From Corallium rubrum (Eukaryota > Cnidaria > Anthozoa > Scleralcyonacea > Coralliidae): a stretch of DNA of 64,000 bases. The notes beneath the pieces were generated by a model. The model was not told the origin of the DNA. It ran no database searches and saw nothing but the letters and a program-made list of their open reading frames with translations. Every line of letters begins with the position of its first letter. Within the stretch, counting starts at the first letter, position 1. Position numbers and translations under genes: made by a program. Location of the stretch: NCBI GenBank assembly GCA_964035015.1, contig OZ035997.1, positions 15,321,459 to 15,385,458 of the forward strand, written 5' to 3'. This document shows, in pieces, positions 34,901-44,650 of the stretch.

Positions 34901-35146
34901 ACAGCTAAAGTCAAACACGAAGAAGCTTTGGAAGTATTTGAGGCCTTACACGCACAGGGATCCCAAACTGTCAGTATTAGTGAAACGATAAAGAACATTG
35001 GGACGGTATTTAAAGTGCTTAAGAATACGAAAAAAGCAAAGGAATATTATTCACGTTCTTTGTCAATGCTCCAGACAGTTTACGAGAACAACCATCCACG
35101 AGTCAACGAAATAAATAAATTGTTGAAAGACTTAGAATCTCTTTAA
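31979..35146 (+). CDS. NB-ARC/STAND NTPase with TPR repeats, membrane-anchored
   Basis: Single-exon 1055-residue protein. Residues 1-80 are strongly basic. A hydrophobic segment (about 112-127, LMIIITVMVALSYCYI) is a likely single TM helix. The NTPase follows: Walker A GGPGFGKS (187-194), Walker B-like PVIIFDNV (289-296), RIVVTSQ (326-332) and LGRLPLSLA (380-388), the GLPL-type motif of NB-ARC proteins. A helical region follows, then about eight kinesin-light-chain-like TPRs spaced 42 residues apart (about 705-1034). Such STAND proteins are switch-like sensors, numerous in cnidarians; a role in innate sensing or signalling is inference. No TIR, Death or CARD domain is seen. The ORF is intact, unlike its transposon neighbours. 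Confidence 0.9.
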   Translation: MPETRSQTRRKHQEQTAAGDNTTNSETHGTKHHTAKRQKQKVRARKLKPKEAERELPKRKASQYLGKKTEEDVKKTDKEDSLPEAIVEICWSAQSVIARSLVKLVSRRYPRLMIIITVMVALSYCYIRRGDLFVLEKLGHARAIDMLKHEPKHEYHKRTMDVDFLIGEFDRLRLENPDKEVHVIISGGPGFGKSELARQLGKEIYIRDNFFHIFGNALFDVSFASRHPVDVVTLEAESMEYLQHAIEEVLGKCQGKTVEITHDPTVKEETVLLKFRKLKEAFKNRSSKPVIIFDNVKEDMFVRLYKKRNHDMFLLNPGNDEYGELRIVVTSQYQPASTFRSVSYKHLSDGLPLNDSVKLLNKITKLHNDSKNASFLAQELGRLPLSLANAGLCIQLDKKFNAEASYYTYLKDFTLELRNYRRNVEKTWELGVNEGLSYNMTAAVAAFKSIKQLVMSSDHVLYQDVVCFVGYCDSPTISAKLFFNYTLMNSALKDYTEFEVYSLIRKSSIYDLKLSHKRTLILTHQVIREASRRVCNLRTNYTGDTPQGYYVEHSLARIVKVISNGLHAEPDPSLNQIAEYTTVNFKVVDVLLSLVSNSFKQNLNISKVITNEFCWTFLESMAEAYLYWPNKHKSCVIMPEVKFLVNLTVEHFSKQKPELAVLLSVLYLHNTGNQEPMDLERVVNMVEEFGQSCFANVDKMSFEKTALLLNMIGTVYRGVSQKLSKAQELHELALNISKKFDSTAEIAVSLHLLGIIHRYKKHLNTARDYHEEAVKLGRKIYSNRNPRLGAFLLNLAVVYNRLGELKRANMMYHEAINVTKDAYGSRDQRVARVLNTLATNYNSLGQYGASINVLLEALSIHEEIHGDYHPNVAETLYFLGFTYRAKGDLENSLQTLQRSLEIRQQYYGTQHYQVGEVLHDLSNTQRQLHNLDDALHNAKRCLEIFKTSLGANSSAFGAALNGLGLIYLDLGDTNTAKVKHEEALEVFEALHAQGSQTVSISETIKNIGTVFKVLKNTKKAKEYYSRSLSMLQTVYENNHPRVNEINKLLKDLESL

Positions 35147-35204
35147 AAACATATGCTTGCGTTGTTTTATACATATGTTACAAATCTAGCTTTTAAGGTG
35201 TATA

Positions 35205-36062
35205 ACGTCCTTAAGGTCTTCGTTAAGGTTTGCAGGGTCATTTCTGTAAAGCGCCCTCAATTCGTCAGAATGTATGCCACAAAAATATAATAGGTATCGT
35301 TAGAAAGCTATGAATTTGTAGAATACAATGGTTTCGCAATAAACACAAACCGTTAATAGTTGTGAATTTTTTAATTAAAACCAGAGGGCTTCACTCGGGG
35401 CGACTTAAGAACAAACGTTTTAGTTTGTTCAAAAAAAATTTTCGCAGTTCGATTCCGAGATTAATGTCCAGCAAAACGGTGTCAGCGGTTTTTAATTTAT
35501 TGCCTAGTTTCGAATTTATGACTTATTTTGTCCGAATGTTGGTCGAAAAATAGCATTTTTAACTTTGGTCGTCAATAAAATCGGCTAGACACAAACTAAA
35601 AAAAAAAAAAGATTTTGAACAAAATCAAACGCTTTTTACTCGAGTTGCCCCGAGTGAAGCCCTCTGGTTTTATTTAAATAGAAATATACAAGACGTTCTC
35701 TGATCAAAAATTTTAATAGTAACGAGCTTTCGGCTGTCAGTCTACAGCCTTCGACGGTTAGAGCGGGTTACAGCCTTAGACTGACAGCCGAAAGCTCGTT
35801 ACTATTAAAAAATGTCTGATCAGAGAACGTCTTGTATATTTCTATTTAAATATGTTTAAACCTGATCGCGGTTCTTACCTCTGGTTTTAATTAAAAAATT
35901 CACAATTATTAACGGTCTGTGTTTATCGCGAAACCAAAGACACCATTGTATTCTACAAATTAATGGCTTTCTAACGATATCTATTTTATTTTTGTGGCAT
36001 AAATTCTGACGAATTGAGAGCGCTTTACAGAAATGACCCTGAAAACCTTAACGAAGACCTTA
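35205..36062. mobile_element. Outer foldback element, three nested inverted repeats
   Basis: Outer arms pair 35205-35385 (CCTTAAGGTCTTCGTTAAGG...) with 35885-36062 (complement, ending CTTAACGAAGACCTTAA). Inside, 35380-35670 is a second inverted repeat (CCAGAGGGCTTCACTCGGGG / complement). A third lies at 35676-35851 (AGAAATATACAAGACGTTC / complement) and carries two hammerhead-like remnants. Layered insertion of elements is the simplest reading. Confidence 0.75.
35727..35755 (-). ncRNA. Degenerate hammerhead-like motif in foldback
   Basis: Minus strand: stem II GGCUGU-AGACUG-ACAGCC, GAA, palindromic AGCU, C, and flanks UAAC/GUUA that could form stem I. The core reads CGUCGAA where CUGAUGAA is expected, so it is damaged. 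A second damaged copy lies on the plus strand at about 35771-35796. Confidence 0.35.
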
Positions 36063-36533
36063 AAGTGCCAATGCAACGAAATTTCACACCAGTTTTTTAT
36101 GATTGCATTTGAAAGAACACTTAAAATGACAACGTAACATCTTTCGTATAGAATTTCGTTTCCTTGCTTCATTCTGGAGATATTCAGGTTTGTTTGATAT
36201 GCAAATGTCATATTTATGACATCACACCGCATAATGACTTTTTAGAAAAGTATGATTTTCTTCAAGAGTACTTATCGAAGTACTTAATAAAACTTTTCCA
36301 CTTACATGTATGTACCCATAACTGGTCACTAAACTTGCGTAGCTGGGTGTAAAATATTTGGACCATCCTAAAATTGATGCTATATGACATTTGCATATCA
36401 AACAAACCTGAATATCTCAATAATGTTAAGCAAGGAAACGAAATTCTACGAAAGATGTTACGTTGTCATTTTAAGTGTTCTTTCAAATGCAATCATAAAA
36501 AAACTGGGGTGAAATTTCTCTGCATTGGTTTTA
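36060..36533. mobile_element. Foldback MITE, copy 2 (related to 16527-17009)
   Basis: Starts TTAAAGTGCCAATGCAACG and ends with a decayed complement (TGCATTGGTTTTAG). Arms of about 150 bp share GAAAGAACACTTAAAATGA and GTTTGTTTGATATGC with the element at 16.5 kb. It overlaps the right end of the outer foldback by the TTAA. Confidence 0.8.
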
Positions 36534-36607
36534 GATTAACAAACATGTCGTATCGAGAAAATTCAAACGGGGTATAATTAACTCTATTTAAATATTTTCT
36601 CATTGGT

Positions 36608-36609
<2 letters not shown>

Positions 36610-36669
<60 letters not shown>
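36610..36669. repeat. (AAT)n microsatellite
   Basis: About 20 AAT units with no interruption. Confidence 0.95.
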
Positions 36670-36671
<2 letters not shown>

Positions 36672-36932
36672 AAATGTAATTATATTTTTAGTTCATAATT
36701 AATTGGTGGCAGAATTATATTTACATTAATACATCAGAAAAATATGTATTGATATGCATGAACGTGTAACAAAATAAATAATTTAAAGGATACGGAATTT
36801 TTAGGTTTGTTAGACCATTAAAAGTGCCACTTTCATACATAACTTACAGACGTAAAAAAAAAACTCTCCTCGCTGTCACTGGTAAAGTTCTAACGGACTA
36901 GTCAGATATCTCGAATTTACAAATAAAGTGTT

Positions 36933-37061
36933 TTATACTTCACCAAAATTTGTATGGCTGGTTTCTTTGGCATGTTGAAGAGCAGCCGCTTGTCCAATCA
37001 GCGGTAAACGACAAATTAAGCAACGTAACTTAAACTTGGTCAAGTTGGTAAACTGGTTCAT
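36933..37061 (-). CDS. YOD1: OTU1/YOD1 deubiquitinase, last coding exon (C2H2 zinc finger)
   Basis: Terminal exon, phase 0, 42 codons plus TAA. It encodes [13 protein letters not shown], then [15 protein letters not shown] and the stop. That is the C-terminal zinc finger (C-x2-C-x12-H-x5-H) and the conserved NFGEV end of OTU1/YOD1 proteins. The acceptor TCTGCAG is at 37068-37062. The previous exon lies 4.6 kb upstream; the intron between is filled by a LINE and an inverted pair of PLE-A copies. No ORF caller would find this exon on its own. Confidence 0.88.
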   Translation of the reverse strand: MNQFTNLTKFKLRCLICRLPLIGQAAALQHAKETSHTNFGEV

Positions 37062-37290
37062 CTGCAGAACAAAAAAGAGAGGAAATATAGAAAACAGAAA
37101 ATAATCAGAAGAAAGAAACGCTATCTTATATATGAATAAGAATGTAACACAAATCTAAGTATATAGAAAATTTTAAGAACAGTAAATTAGAACTAGTAAG
37201 CTTATAAATTAACTTTTTCCCGGTTTTCCTTGCGACGAGTAAAATCGTCTGGCGTTAGCCAGAGTAAAAATCAGAGATTGCGTAACACAT

Positions 37291-37405
<115 letters not shown>

Positions 37406-37553
37406 TCTATATTTAAACTGTGAAGACCCATTCAGCTGTAATAGCTGGTCTTACCTGGGTGCACAGTATGTAAAATAGTTAATTACGAGGTTAATTTTAA
37501 CATAAATAAACCGATCAAAGTTCTCATTTACAATATAAAAATTTAACAGAAGA

Positions 37554-37831
37554 CTAAGAATTATAAACTACAATTATGTGAAAATTGTCAATTTCTAAAA
37601 GATATTTGAAAACCAAGTATTTAAAACTACTGAGAACTTTAATGTCCCTAATTGAATTCGGGAGTAACTTCCAGTCTCGAGCTGCCGCAAACTTAAACAT
37701 AGTTTGTCCGAGTGAAGCATTAACTTTAGGTAGGTCTATCAAAGTTTGATCTCGGAGGGCTTTTTCCTTTAACGAACTTCTTAAAAGAAAGTAATCGTTA
37801 AAATACATAGGACAGTCAATGTTATTTACAA

Positions 37832-37835
<4 letters not shown>
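37554..37835 (-). pseudogene. CR1/Jockey-like LINE, C-terminal end (3' half of split element)
   Basis: Minus strand reads KIVNNIDCPMYFNDYFLLR, SLGQTMFKFAAARDWKLLPN and KVLSSFKYLVFKYLLE, the usual C-terminal tail of CR1/Jockey-type RT proteins. The expected upstream part is at 41540-41060 in the same orientation, ending at HSRRRFLR. The PLE-A pair and (TA)n lie exactly between, so one LINE was split. Confidence 0.7.
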
Positions 37836-37837
<2 letters not shown>

Positions 37838-37916
<79 letters not shown>

Positions 37917-37919
37917 CGT

Positions 37920-37967
<48 letters not shown>
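37838..37967. repeat. (TA)n microsatellite with CGTCGG interruption
   Basis: Two TA arrays (37838-37914 and 37924-37966) around GCGTCGGA, abutting the terminus of PLE-A arm 3. Confidence 0.9.
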
Positions 37968-37971
<4 letters not shown>

Positions 37972-38057
37972 AAAGCTTCTAGGACAGCGTCGGCCACGGT
38001 TGAAATCCAAATATTACCAGGGTTAAGTCACGTTGGCCTGAAAAACAGAGAAAAATC

Positions 38058-38095
38058 TTCTCGACGTTTCGAGCGAAGGCCCCTCGTCAGGAGAA
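38058..38095 (-). ncRNA. Hammerhead-ribozyme-like motif, PLE-A arm 3
   Basis: Stem I UUCUC/GAGAA, CUGACGA, extra G (A in pair 1), stem II GGG/CUC, GAA, palindromic ACGU, C. Intact by consensus. Confidence 0.55.
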
Positions 38096-38345
38096 GTTGG
38101 TAAACAACTCACATGTGGTCACGCGTATTTATAGCAGAGCTACAATGGGAATCACGTGAACACATGTAAGCCAATAAAAACAAAGTAAACAATTAAATTA
38201 ATATGTAATTTTAGCCTGTGTGCAGGTGCTGACCCAATTTGTGGGTCAGCTACCTGCAAATAGGCAAAGAAACAGGTTGTAAATTACTATTTAAATCATC
38301 AGAAAAAGGTTAAGGAAAAGGTGTGGAATATGGTGGTGGAGTGAG

Positions 38346-40168
38346 CTAAATGAAAGAGAATCGCTCATTGAGGCCGTGAGGGTGAATGGTACCAAGTTTG
38401 TAAATGAGACGCATTTCTTGTTTACGACGAGTATCGTTACAACCTGTAATGGGCTGAATGGCACAGATTTTCATGTTGGAAAAGGAGTGGTTGGCACTGT
38501 TGAAGTGCCTGGCAACAGGTTTGTTTTGCACATTGTTTTTGACATCACGAAGGTGTTCAACAAACCTGTCACCTAAACGTCTTCCAGTTTCTCCGATGTA
38601 AAGCATGGGACATTTACTGCAAGATATACAGTAAATGAGGTTGGAGGAAGTGCAAGTGAAACTATGGGTTATGTTGAACCTACATTTTGGAGCCGAAATT
38701 GAAATTGAGGAGTCTAAATATTTACAGGTGTTGCACCTACCACGACAGCAAGAGCTGGTGCCAACATGTGATACCAAGGCTTGCTGCAGTGAGCTGTGAA
38801 CAACGTTTTCCGGATGTTTTTGCTATGCCGAAAAGATACTAGGGGTCTCTCAGAGAAAATGGAAGATGTTCCTGGGTCATTTTTAATGAGGTCGAAATTG
38901 CGGCTAATGATGTCCCTTACTTTGAAATTGAAGGGATGAAAAGTGAGAACTAGAGGTACTTTTTCATTAGAAATGGTGGCCAAAGGTTCGCTTAAGGTGT
39001 CTGAACGGGAAATGTTGGAGACCTTGTGTAAGGCAGTGTCTAAGAGGTGGGAAGGATAACCGCGATTAACAAAAAAGTTTCTCATTTCCAAACATTTGGC
39101 ATTGAAATCGTCGTCTTCACTGCAGAGGCGGCAAAGACGAAGAAATTGAGAGAAAGGAATGGAAGTTTTGGTGTGTTTAGGATGATGAGAGGAGAAGAGG
39201 AGGTAGCTATGAGAGTCAGTGGTCTTGCAAAAGACAGAAGTGCTCAGCTTATTACCATTAATGGAGACGAGAATATCTAAGAATGACACACTAGTCTCAC
39301 TGATCTCCCATGTGAACTGGAGTGCTGGGTGGAAGTCATTAACATAGTTAATGAAGCAAACCAGGTCAGCGCGCGAACATGATGCAGTGCCTAAGCAATC
39401 ATCAATGAACCGACCATAGTAGTCAGGTAGGAAACCAGTGTATTGTTCAAAGATTTGTTTTTCCACATAACCAACAACTAAGTTGGCATAGTTAGGGCCC
39501 ATTTTGGTACCCATGGCTACACCACTAACTTGTTGGTAATGCTCACCATCAAATGAAAAATTGTTGAGGGTGAGCACTAACTCGGCCAGGCGTAACAAAG
39601 TAGTGGTCGATGGCTCCCGAGTTGTGCGTTGATCAAAGAAATATTTAAGTGCTTGAAGACCATCGTGATGCGGGATGACAGTGTAGAGTGATTTGACATC
39701 CATGGTGAAGATGAAATGATGTGAACCCTGAAAACTAATGTGGTCACAAATTTTCAGAGCATGTTTGGTGTCCTTGATGTAAGAAGGTCAATTCTTAACC
39801 AAGGGCGCCATGATGTGGTCAAGGTAGGATGAAATGGCTTGGGTAGGGCAACCACAAGCAGACACTATAGGTCTACCTGGGTTGTTGGGTTTGTGAATTT
39901 TGGGAAGGAAGTACATGACAGGTGTGCGTGGAGTGGTGGTTAGGAGATTGCTTGCTGTATCAGGCAATTCCCCAGTGGTGATGAGGTTGTTGATGGTGGA
40001 TCGAATGGTGGTGTTGTGTTGGGGTGTCAAATCACCATCAACTCTGCTGTAAAAAGCAGTGTCGTTTAGTTGCCTTTGAGCCTCTTCGCGGTACAAATCA
40101 GCTCTCCAGACAACCAAAGCACCACCTTTGTCAGCAGGTTTGATGACAATATCATTCCGGCTACGCAA
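38346..40168 (-). pseudogene. PLE-A RT/GIY-YIG endonuclease (stop and frameshift)
   Basis: Reads MRSRNDIVIKPADKGG, YFLPKIHKPNNPG, then a premature TGA after IMAPLVKN (about 39788). It continues in frame with DVKSLYTVIPHHDG, the RT catalytic RFIDDCLG, and breaks again near 38809 where one base of a CCC run is missing. It resumes with CCRGRCNTC and the YIGETGR nuclease. Two lesions, so inactive as it stands. Confidence 0.9.
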
Positions 40169-40195
40169 TGATTTTAAAGCACTTAATTCACTAAT

Positions 40196-40594
40196 CGTGG
40201 TAGGTGCAACACCTGTAAATATTTAGACTCCTCAATTTCAATTTCGGCTCCAAAATGTAGGTTCAACATAACCCATAGTTTCACTTGCACTTCCTCCAAC
40301 CTCATTTACTGTATATCTTGCAGTAAATGTCCCATGCTTTACATCGGAGAAACTGGAAGAAGTTTAGGTGACAGGTTTGTTGAACACCTTCGTGATGTCA
40401 AAAACAATGTGCAAAACAAACCTGTTGCCAGGCACTTCAACAGTGCCAACCACTCCTTTTCCAACATGAAAATCTGTGCCATTCAGCCCATTACAGGTTG
40501 TAACGATACTCGTCGTAAACAAGAAATGCGTCTCATTTACAAACTTGGTACCATTCACCCTCACGGCCTCAATGAGCGATTCTCTTTCATTTAG
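40196..40594 (+). pseudogene. PLE-A GIY-YIG endonuclease fragment
   Basis: Starts within the cysteine linker. A stop falls early (AAATATTTAGACTCC region in one frame), and the open part from 40334 encodes MLYIGETGRSLGDRF to HPHGLNERFSFI, the catalytic half of the nuclease. No RT. Confidence 0.8.
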
Positions 40595-40848
40595 CTCACT
40601 CCACCACCATATTCCACACCTTTTCCTTAACCTTTTTCTGATGATTTAAATAGTAATTTACAACCTGTTTCTTTGCCTATTTGCAGGTAGCTGACCCACA
40701 AATTGGGTCAGCACCTGCACACAGGCTAAAATTACATATTAATTTAATTGTTTACTTTGTTTTTATTGCCTTACATGTGTTCACGTGATTCCCATTGTAG
40801 CTCTGCTATAAATACGCGTGACATGCAACATGTGAGTTGTTTACCAAT

Positions 40849-40886
40849 TTCTCCTGACGAGGGGCCTTCGCTCGAAACGTCGAGAA
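40849..40886 (+). ncRNA. Hammerhead-ribozyme-like motif, PLE-A arm 4
   Basis: Same consensus as arm 3 (UUCUC/GAGAA, CUGACGA, GGG/CUC, GAA, ACGU, C). Intact by consensus. Confidence 0.55.
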
Positions 40887-40927
40887 GATTTTTCTCTGTT
40901 TTTCAGGCCAACGTGACTTAACCCTGG

Positions 40928-41540
<613 letters not shown>

Positions 41541-41632
41541 ATTATAAGCACTTACAAGGATTTAGAACAAGTTAGTGAATAAGTAGACATACTGTATCTA
41601 TATGCTGTATATATGCTGTATATATGCAGTAC

Positions 41633-41799
41633 CTTCCGTGCTTCGTTTCCAACAGCTTGGGCATCTGCAATCCACGTATCATCGTTGCAGTCAAATACAG
41701 TTTGTATTGGCGTGCCATCTGACGTCATTAGTCCAAGGGGATCGTAGTGGATACCGTCATAAATTAGGAACACGCGATTAGTATAATTCTCATCTTCGC
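41633..41799 (-). CDS. YOD1: OTU1/YOD1 deubiquitinase, OTU domain exon with catalytic His
   Basis: A 167-bp exon; its first two bases complete the Gly codon left by the 43 kb exon. It encodes GEDENYTNRVFLIYDGIHYDPLG, then TVFDCNDD and AVGNEARK. The DGIHYDPL block holds the catalytic histidine of the OTU cysteine protease. Acceptor AG at 41801-41800; donor GTACTG from 41632 downward. It ends in phase 0, matching the zinc-finger exon at 37061. Confidence 0.92.
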
Positions 41800-42924
41800 C
41801 TTTTAAAGAAAAAATATCAAGTTATCAATATCAATTTAAACTGGGTTAGAAATGCAGGTCCGCGCGCGGAACGGATCCGTCAACTCTTGCAATGGTTGTA
41901 CCACAAAATCCAACTTAGTAAAAATAGCATATTCTTAATTGTTGGTTAACATAGTCAGCATTTTCGAAGCTTATCTCGTAAACAACGGTTGAATGGCGTT
42001 TTTGCAATCGGCGCTCTATAAGTTAATCTTAATCCAGAGCGTAGTCGTGTATGGTTACGTAGTAAAACGCGGGAATTAAAAAAAATTGATAGGAGAATGC
42101 TTTTAGAATTTGAAATGTGGAGTTGGAGACGAATAGAAAGAATCAGCTGGAACGATAAGTGTACCGTATTACAAACGACAAAGTTCCAAAAAGAGTAAGC
42201 GAAATGAGACAATTAATATACATGCTCATTTTCAAAAAAACCCAAGCAACAATAGATCGGAAATTCTCTTCGACAAAAAGGATTACTGCAATAAGTTCTA
42301 GAAGGAGAGATGAGAGAAGAAAGCCAATAGGATGAAAGAGAACAATGCTGCAAGAAATGGAGAAAGAAATAAAATATGTAGAACTACGAAACACTGCATG
42401 ACAAAGATCAGCATGAAGATAAAAAAGAACGCTTTCACGGACCTGCATGCATAAACTCAGGCAGATCACAAAAAGAATATGGTTAATTACATGAAGTGCA
42501 AACTTCGTTAAAAGCGCTAAACTTGTTGGGTTTAAAATGGAAATTTAATGATTAAATGTTTCCTATACTGCCAAAGTCAACCGAAAAATTGGTTGAGTCA
42601 AGTGGGATTTAAACTCGCACATTCAGGATTCCGGTCCGCCATTCTATAACTGTCAAGCTATATCAAGACACAGTGCATCTCAGTATATCTGCAAATAAAA
42701 GTCGCCCGTATGCAAATGGGAAAGTTTAGCATCCCTCCATCACGCTCCTTGGCCCCACACTACCAACTTTGCGCCCAATGTTTCAGAGAACCAAATTTGC
42801 CTTTGGTATAGCATTGACAAAGTCACAGTTGGTATCGAGAATGGTGGGGTTGCATGCTCTTAAATATTTAAACAGTTTGATAGAAAAACTGGAAAAAAGG
42901 AAAATTAGTGGGGAAATTACTTAC
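41800..42924. other. OTU1 intron, gene-free
   Basis: No further exon recognised. A minus-strand tRNA-like stretch with a possible B box (GAGTTTAAATCCCAC-like, near 42598-42612) could be a SINE head but does not fold as a tRNA by eye. Confidence 0.4.
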
Positions 42925-43011
42925 CAAATCGGTCTATTCGACCACTTTCTGTGTTCACAACATTAATTTCCGTTTGGTAATGTTTGCTTAGAATTGATAT
43001 TTCAATTGCTC
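42925..43011 (-). CDS. YOD1: OTU1/YOD1 deubiquitinase, OTU domain exon
   Basis: An 87-bp exon in phase 1 at both ends. It encodes [20 protein letters not shown] and SGRIDRFG, the OTU segment between the EEYCRWI and IYDGIHYDP blocks. Acceptor AG at 43013-43012, donor GTAAGT from 42924 downward. Confidence 0.9.
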
Positions 43012-44122
43012 CTATATAAAACAAGTTGGTACTAAGCAGTGGGTTTTTTCAGATAAACAGCTGTATTTAAATACAAAATTTAAATAAAATAAATAAAACC
43101 GCGATAGAAGATACCTTAAACCCGGTTTTCATTTCCTATATAGCTCTCGCGTAAGGTATTGTATGTCTATATTCATTCTCGAGCTGCCGCAAAGTATTCC
43201 TAGCATCTTGGGTTGTGAGCTATCTCTAGTTCAATTAGTTATCGCCAGTAGTTGCAGACAAATTATAGACCCGAAGGTTCGACGTTATCTCTTGGGTATC
43301 CGTATTTCCTGTGCTTTTAAATTTCAGGGGAAAAGGAGGGCGCCTCGAGGAAGGCGCTTAATCGAGGGGAGAGCTTATTAAAGATTTTTTAACCAATTCA
43401 ACTAAACATATATTTTTGACAAAAAAAACCCAACATTTGTAATGATTACAGCACATATAGACATATTATAAATTACAATGCAAATTTGACGGGGGAAAAT
43501 GGTTTCGTATTTTGACACACCGTATTTGAGTTTTGTAAAAGTGACAATACACAAACAACATCAAGTTTTCTGTTGGTTTGTTTTTTATTTTCATTACTGT
43601 TTTGAGGAGTTTGTTCGGGGGGGGGGGGGTCGCTTATTTAATTTTTTTTGGTAGAACGGTGGACACTTCATGTATTTGCCTCTAAGAGCCATGCAAGACT
43701 CATCGTAAGAGCTCACTCTTTAGTTTACGATTGCCGCTCCTGCTTACATTTTCTGACGTCTTTTTATATTCAGTTTGTTTATATACTACATGTAACTCGT
43801 GTTATAAGATATACTGTCTACCCCAAGTACTGCTAATCCCGACCCATCCACCATAAATTGCATAAAATGAATTACGTAACTGTCTGAAATGGTTTACTAA
43901 ACCTTATGAATAATGTTCAATGTTATTTCAGTGTTATACTGTAGCATTACATCGCCTGCACAAAATGCATGGTGACTGTGGCAAACCTGCCGGCTATACA
44001 ACTGCTTGCCAAGAACTAAAGAAGAAAGTTAATTGTTGCTGTAGAAAACAACGTGTGGGCCCTCCGTAAAGAAAATCTTACTAAAAGCATTATTCACAGC
44101 TATAATTTTATATATATATATA

Positions 44123-44211
<89 letters not shown>

Positions 44212-44495
44212 TGACCACTCCCGATTGGGGCTTTTCAGTGACAATATACAATACAATTAAATAAACCTTTACAATTAAATAAATAAAAGTTTTACAAATT
44301 TAAATTTGAAATATAGGCCTCCTTTCAATTCACGTTTAAAATCCTGAATTATTATGCTTAACTTATTTTTCCATAGTTTTACAGCACGATAATAAAATGC
44401 CTTTTGACCTGTTGCATTTTTAAAAAGTGGGATGTTTAAATGTTGCAATTTTTAGAATTATAGTATATTCAAAATAACATAGGGTTAGAACTTAC
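43012..44495. other. OTU1 intron with LINE 3' end and poly-G
   Basis: Contains a poly-G run (about 43616-43629) and a palindromic (ATT)n(AAT)n array (44124-44210). It also has the minus-strand end of a CR1-like LINE (about 44440-44211, FYYRAVKLWKNKL) that terminates at the ATT array. No other exon seen. Confidence 0.6.
44124..44210. repeat. Palindromic (ATT)n(AAT)n array
   Basis: About 18 ATT units followed directly by about 10 AAT units, so the array is its own inverted repeat. Adjacent on the right is a CR1-like LINE 3' terminus on the minus strand. Confidence 0.9.
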
Positions 44496-44650
44496 CACCC
44501 CACCGCTCGGGATCGGCAATCCAGCGACAGTATTCTTCATTTGATTTTTCCAGAAAGCCTTGATTGAACGTAACAGGATCTTCAGAGACGGCTTTTACGA
44601 TTAATTTGCGAAGTTCTCCGGAAAAAGCTGTGTCGCCTAACATCACGTAG
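44496..44650 (-). CDS. YOD1: OTU1/YOD1 deubiquitinase, OTU domain exon
   Basis: A 155-bp exon whose first base completes Ser from the catalytic-Cys exon. It encodes YVMLGDTAFSGELRKLIVKA, EDPVTFNQGFLEKSNEEYCR and WIADPERWGG, the helical middle of the OTU fold. The NEEYC.WI...WGG pattern is diagnostic of the OTU1 subfamily. Acceptor AG at 44652-44651; donor GTAAGT from 44495 downward. Confidence 0.93.

Larger units (their letters stand above)
37968..40193 (-). mobile_element. PLE-A, arm 3 (long arm of inverted pair 2)
   Basis: Minus-strand PLE-A copy, about 97-98% similar by eye to arm 1, including the same extra 45-bp terminus seen on arm 2. It extends about 21 bp further 5' than arm 1 (adding the residues ELSALKS before LRSRND). 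Head to head with arm 4 at 40194. Confidence 0.9.
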
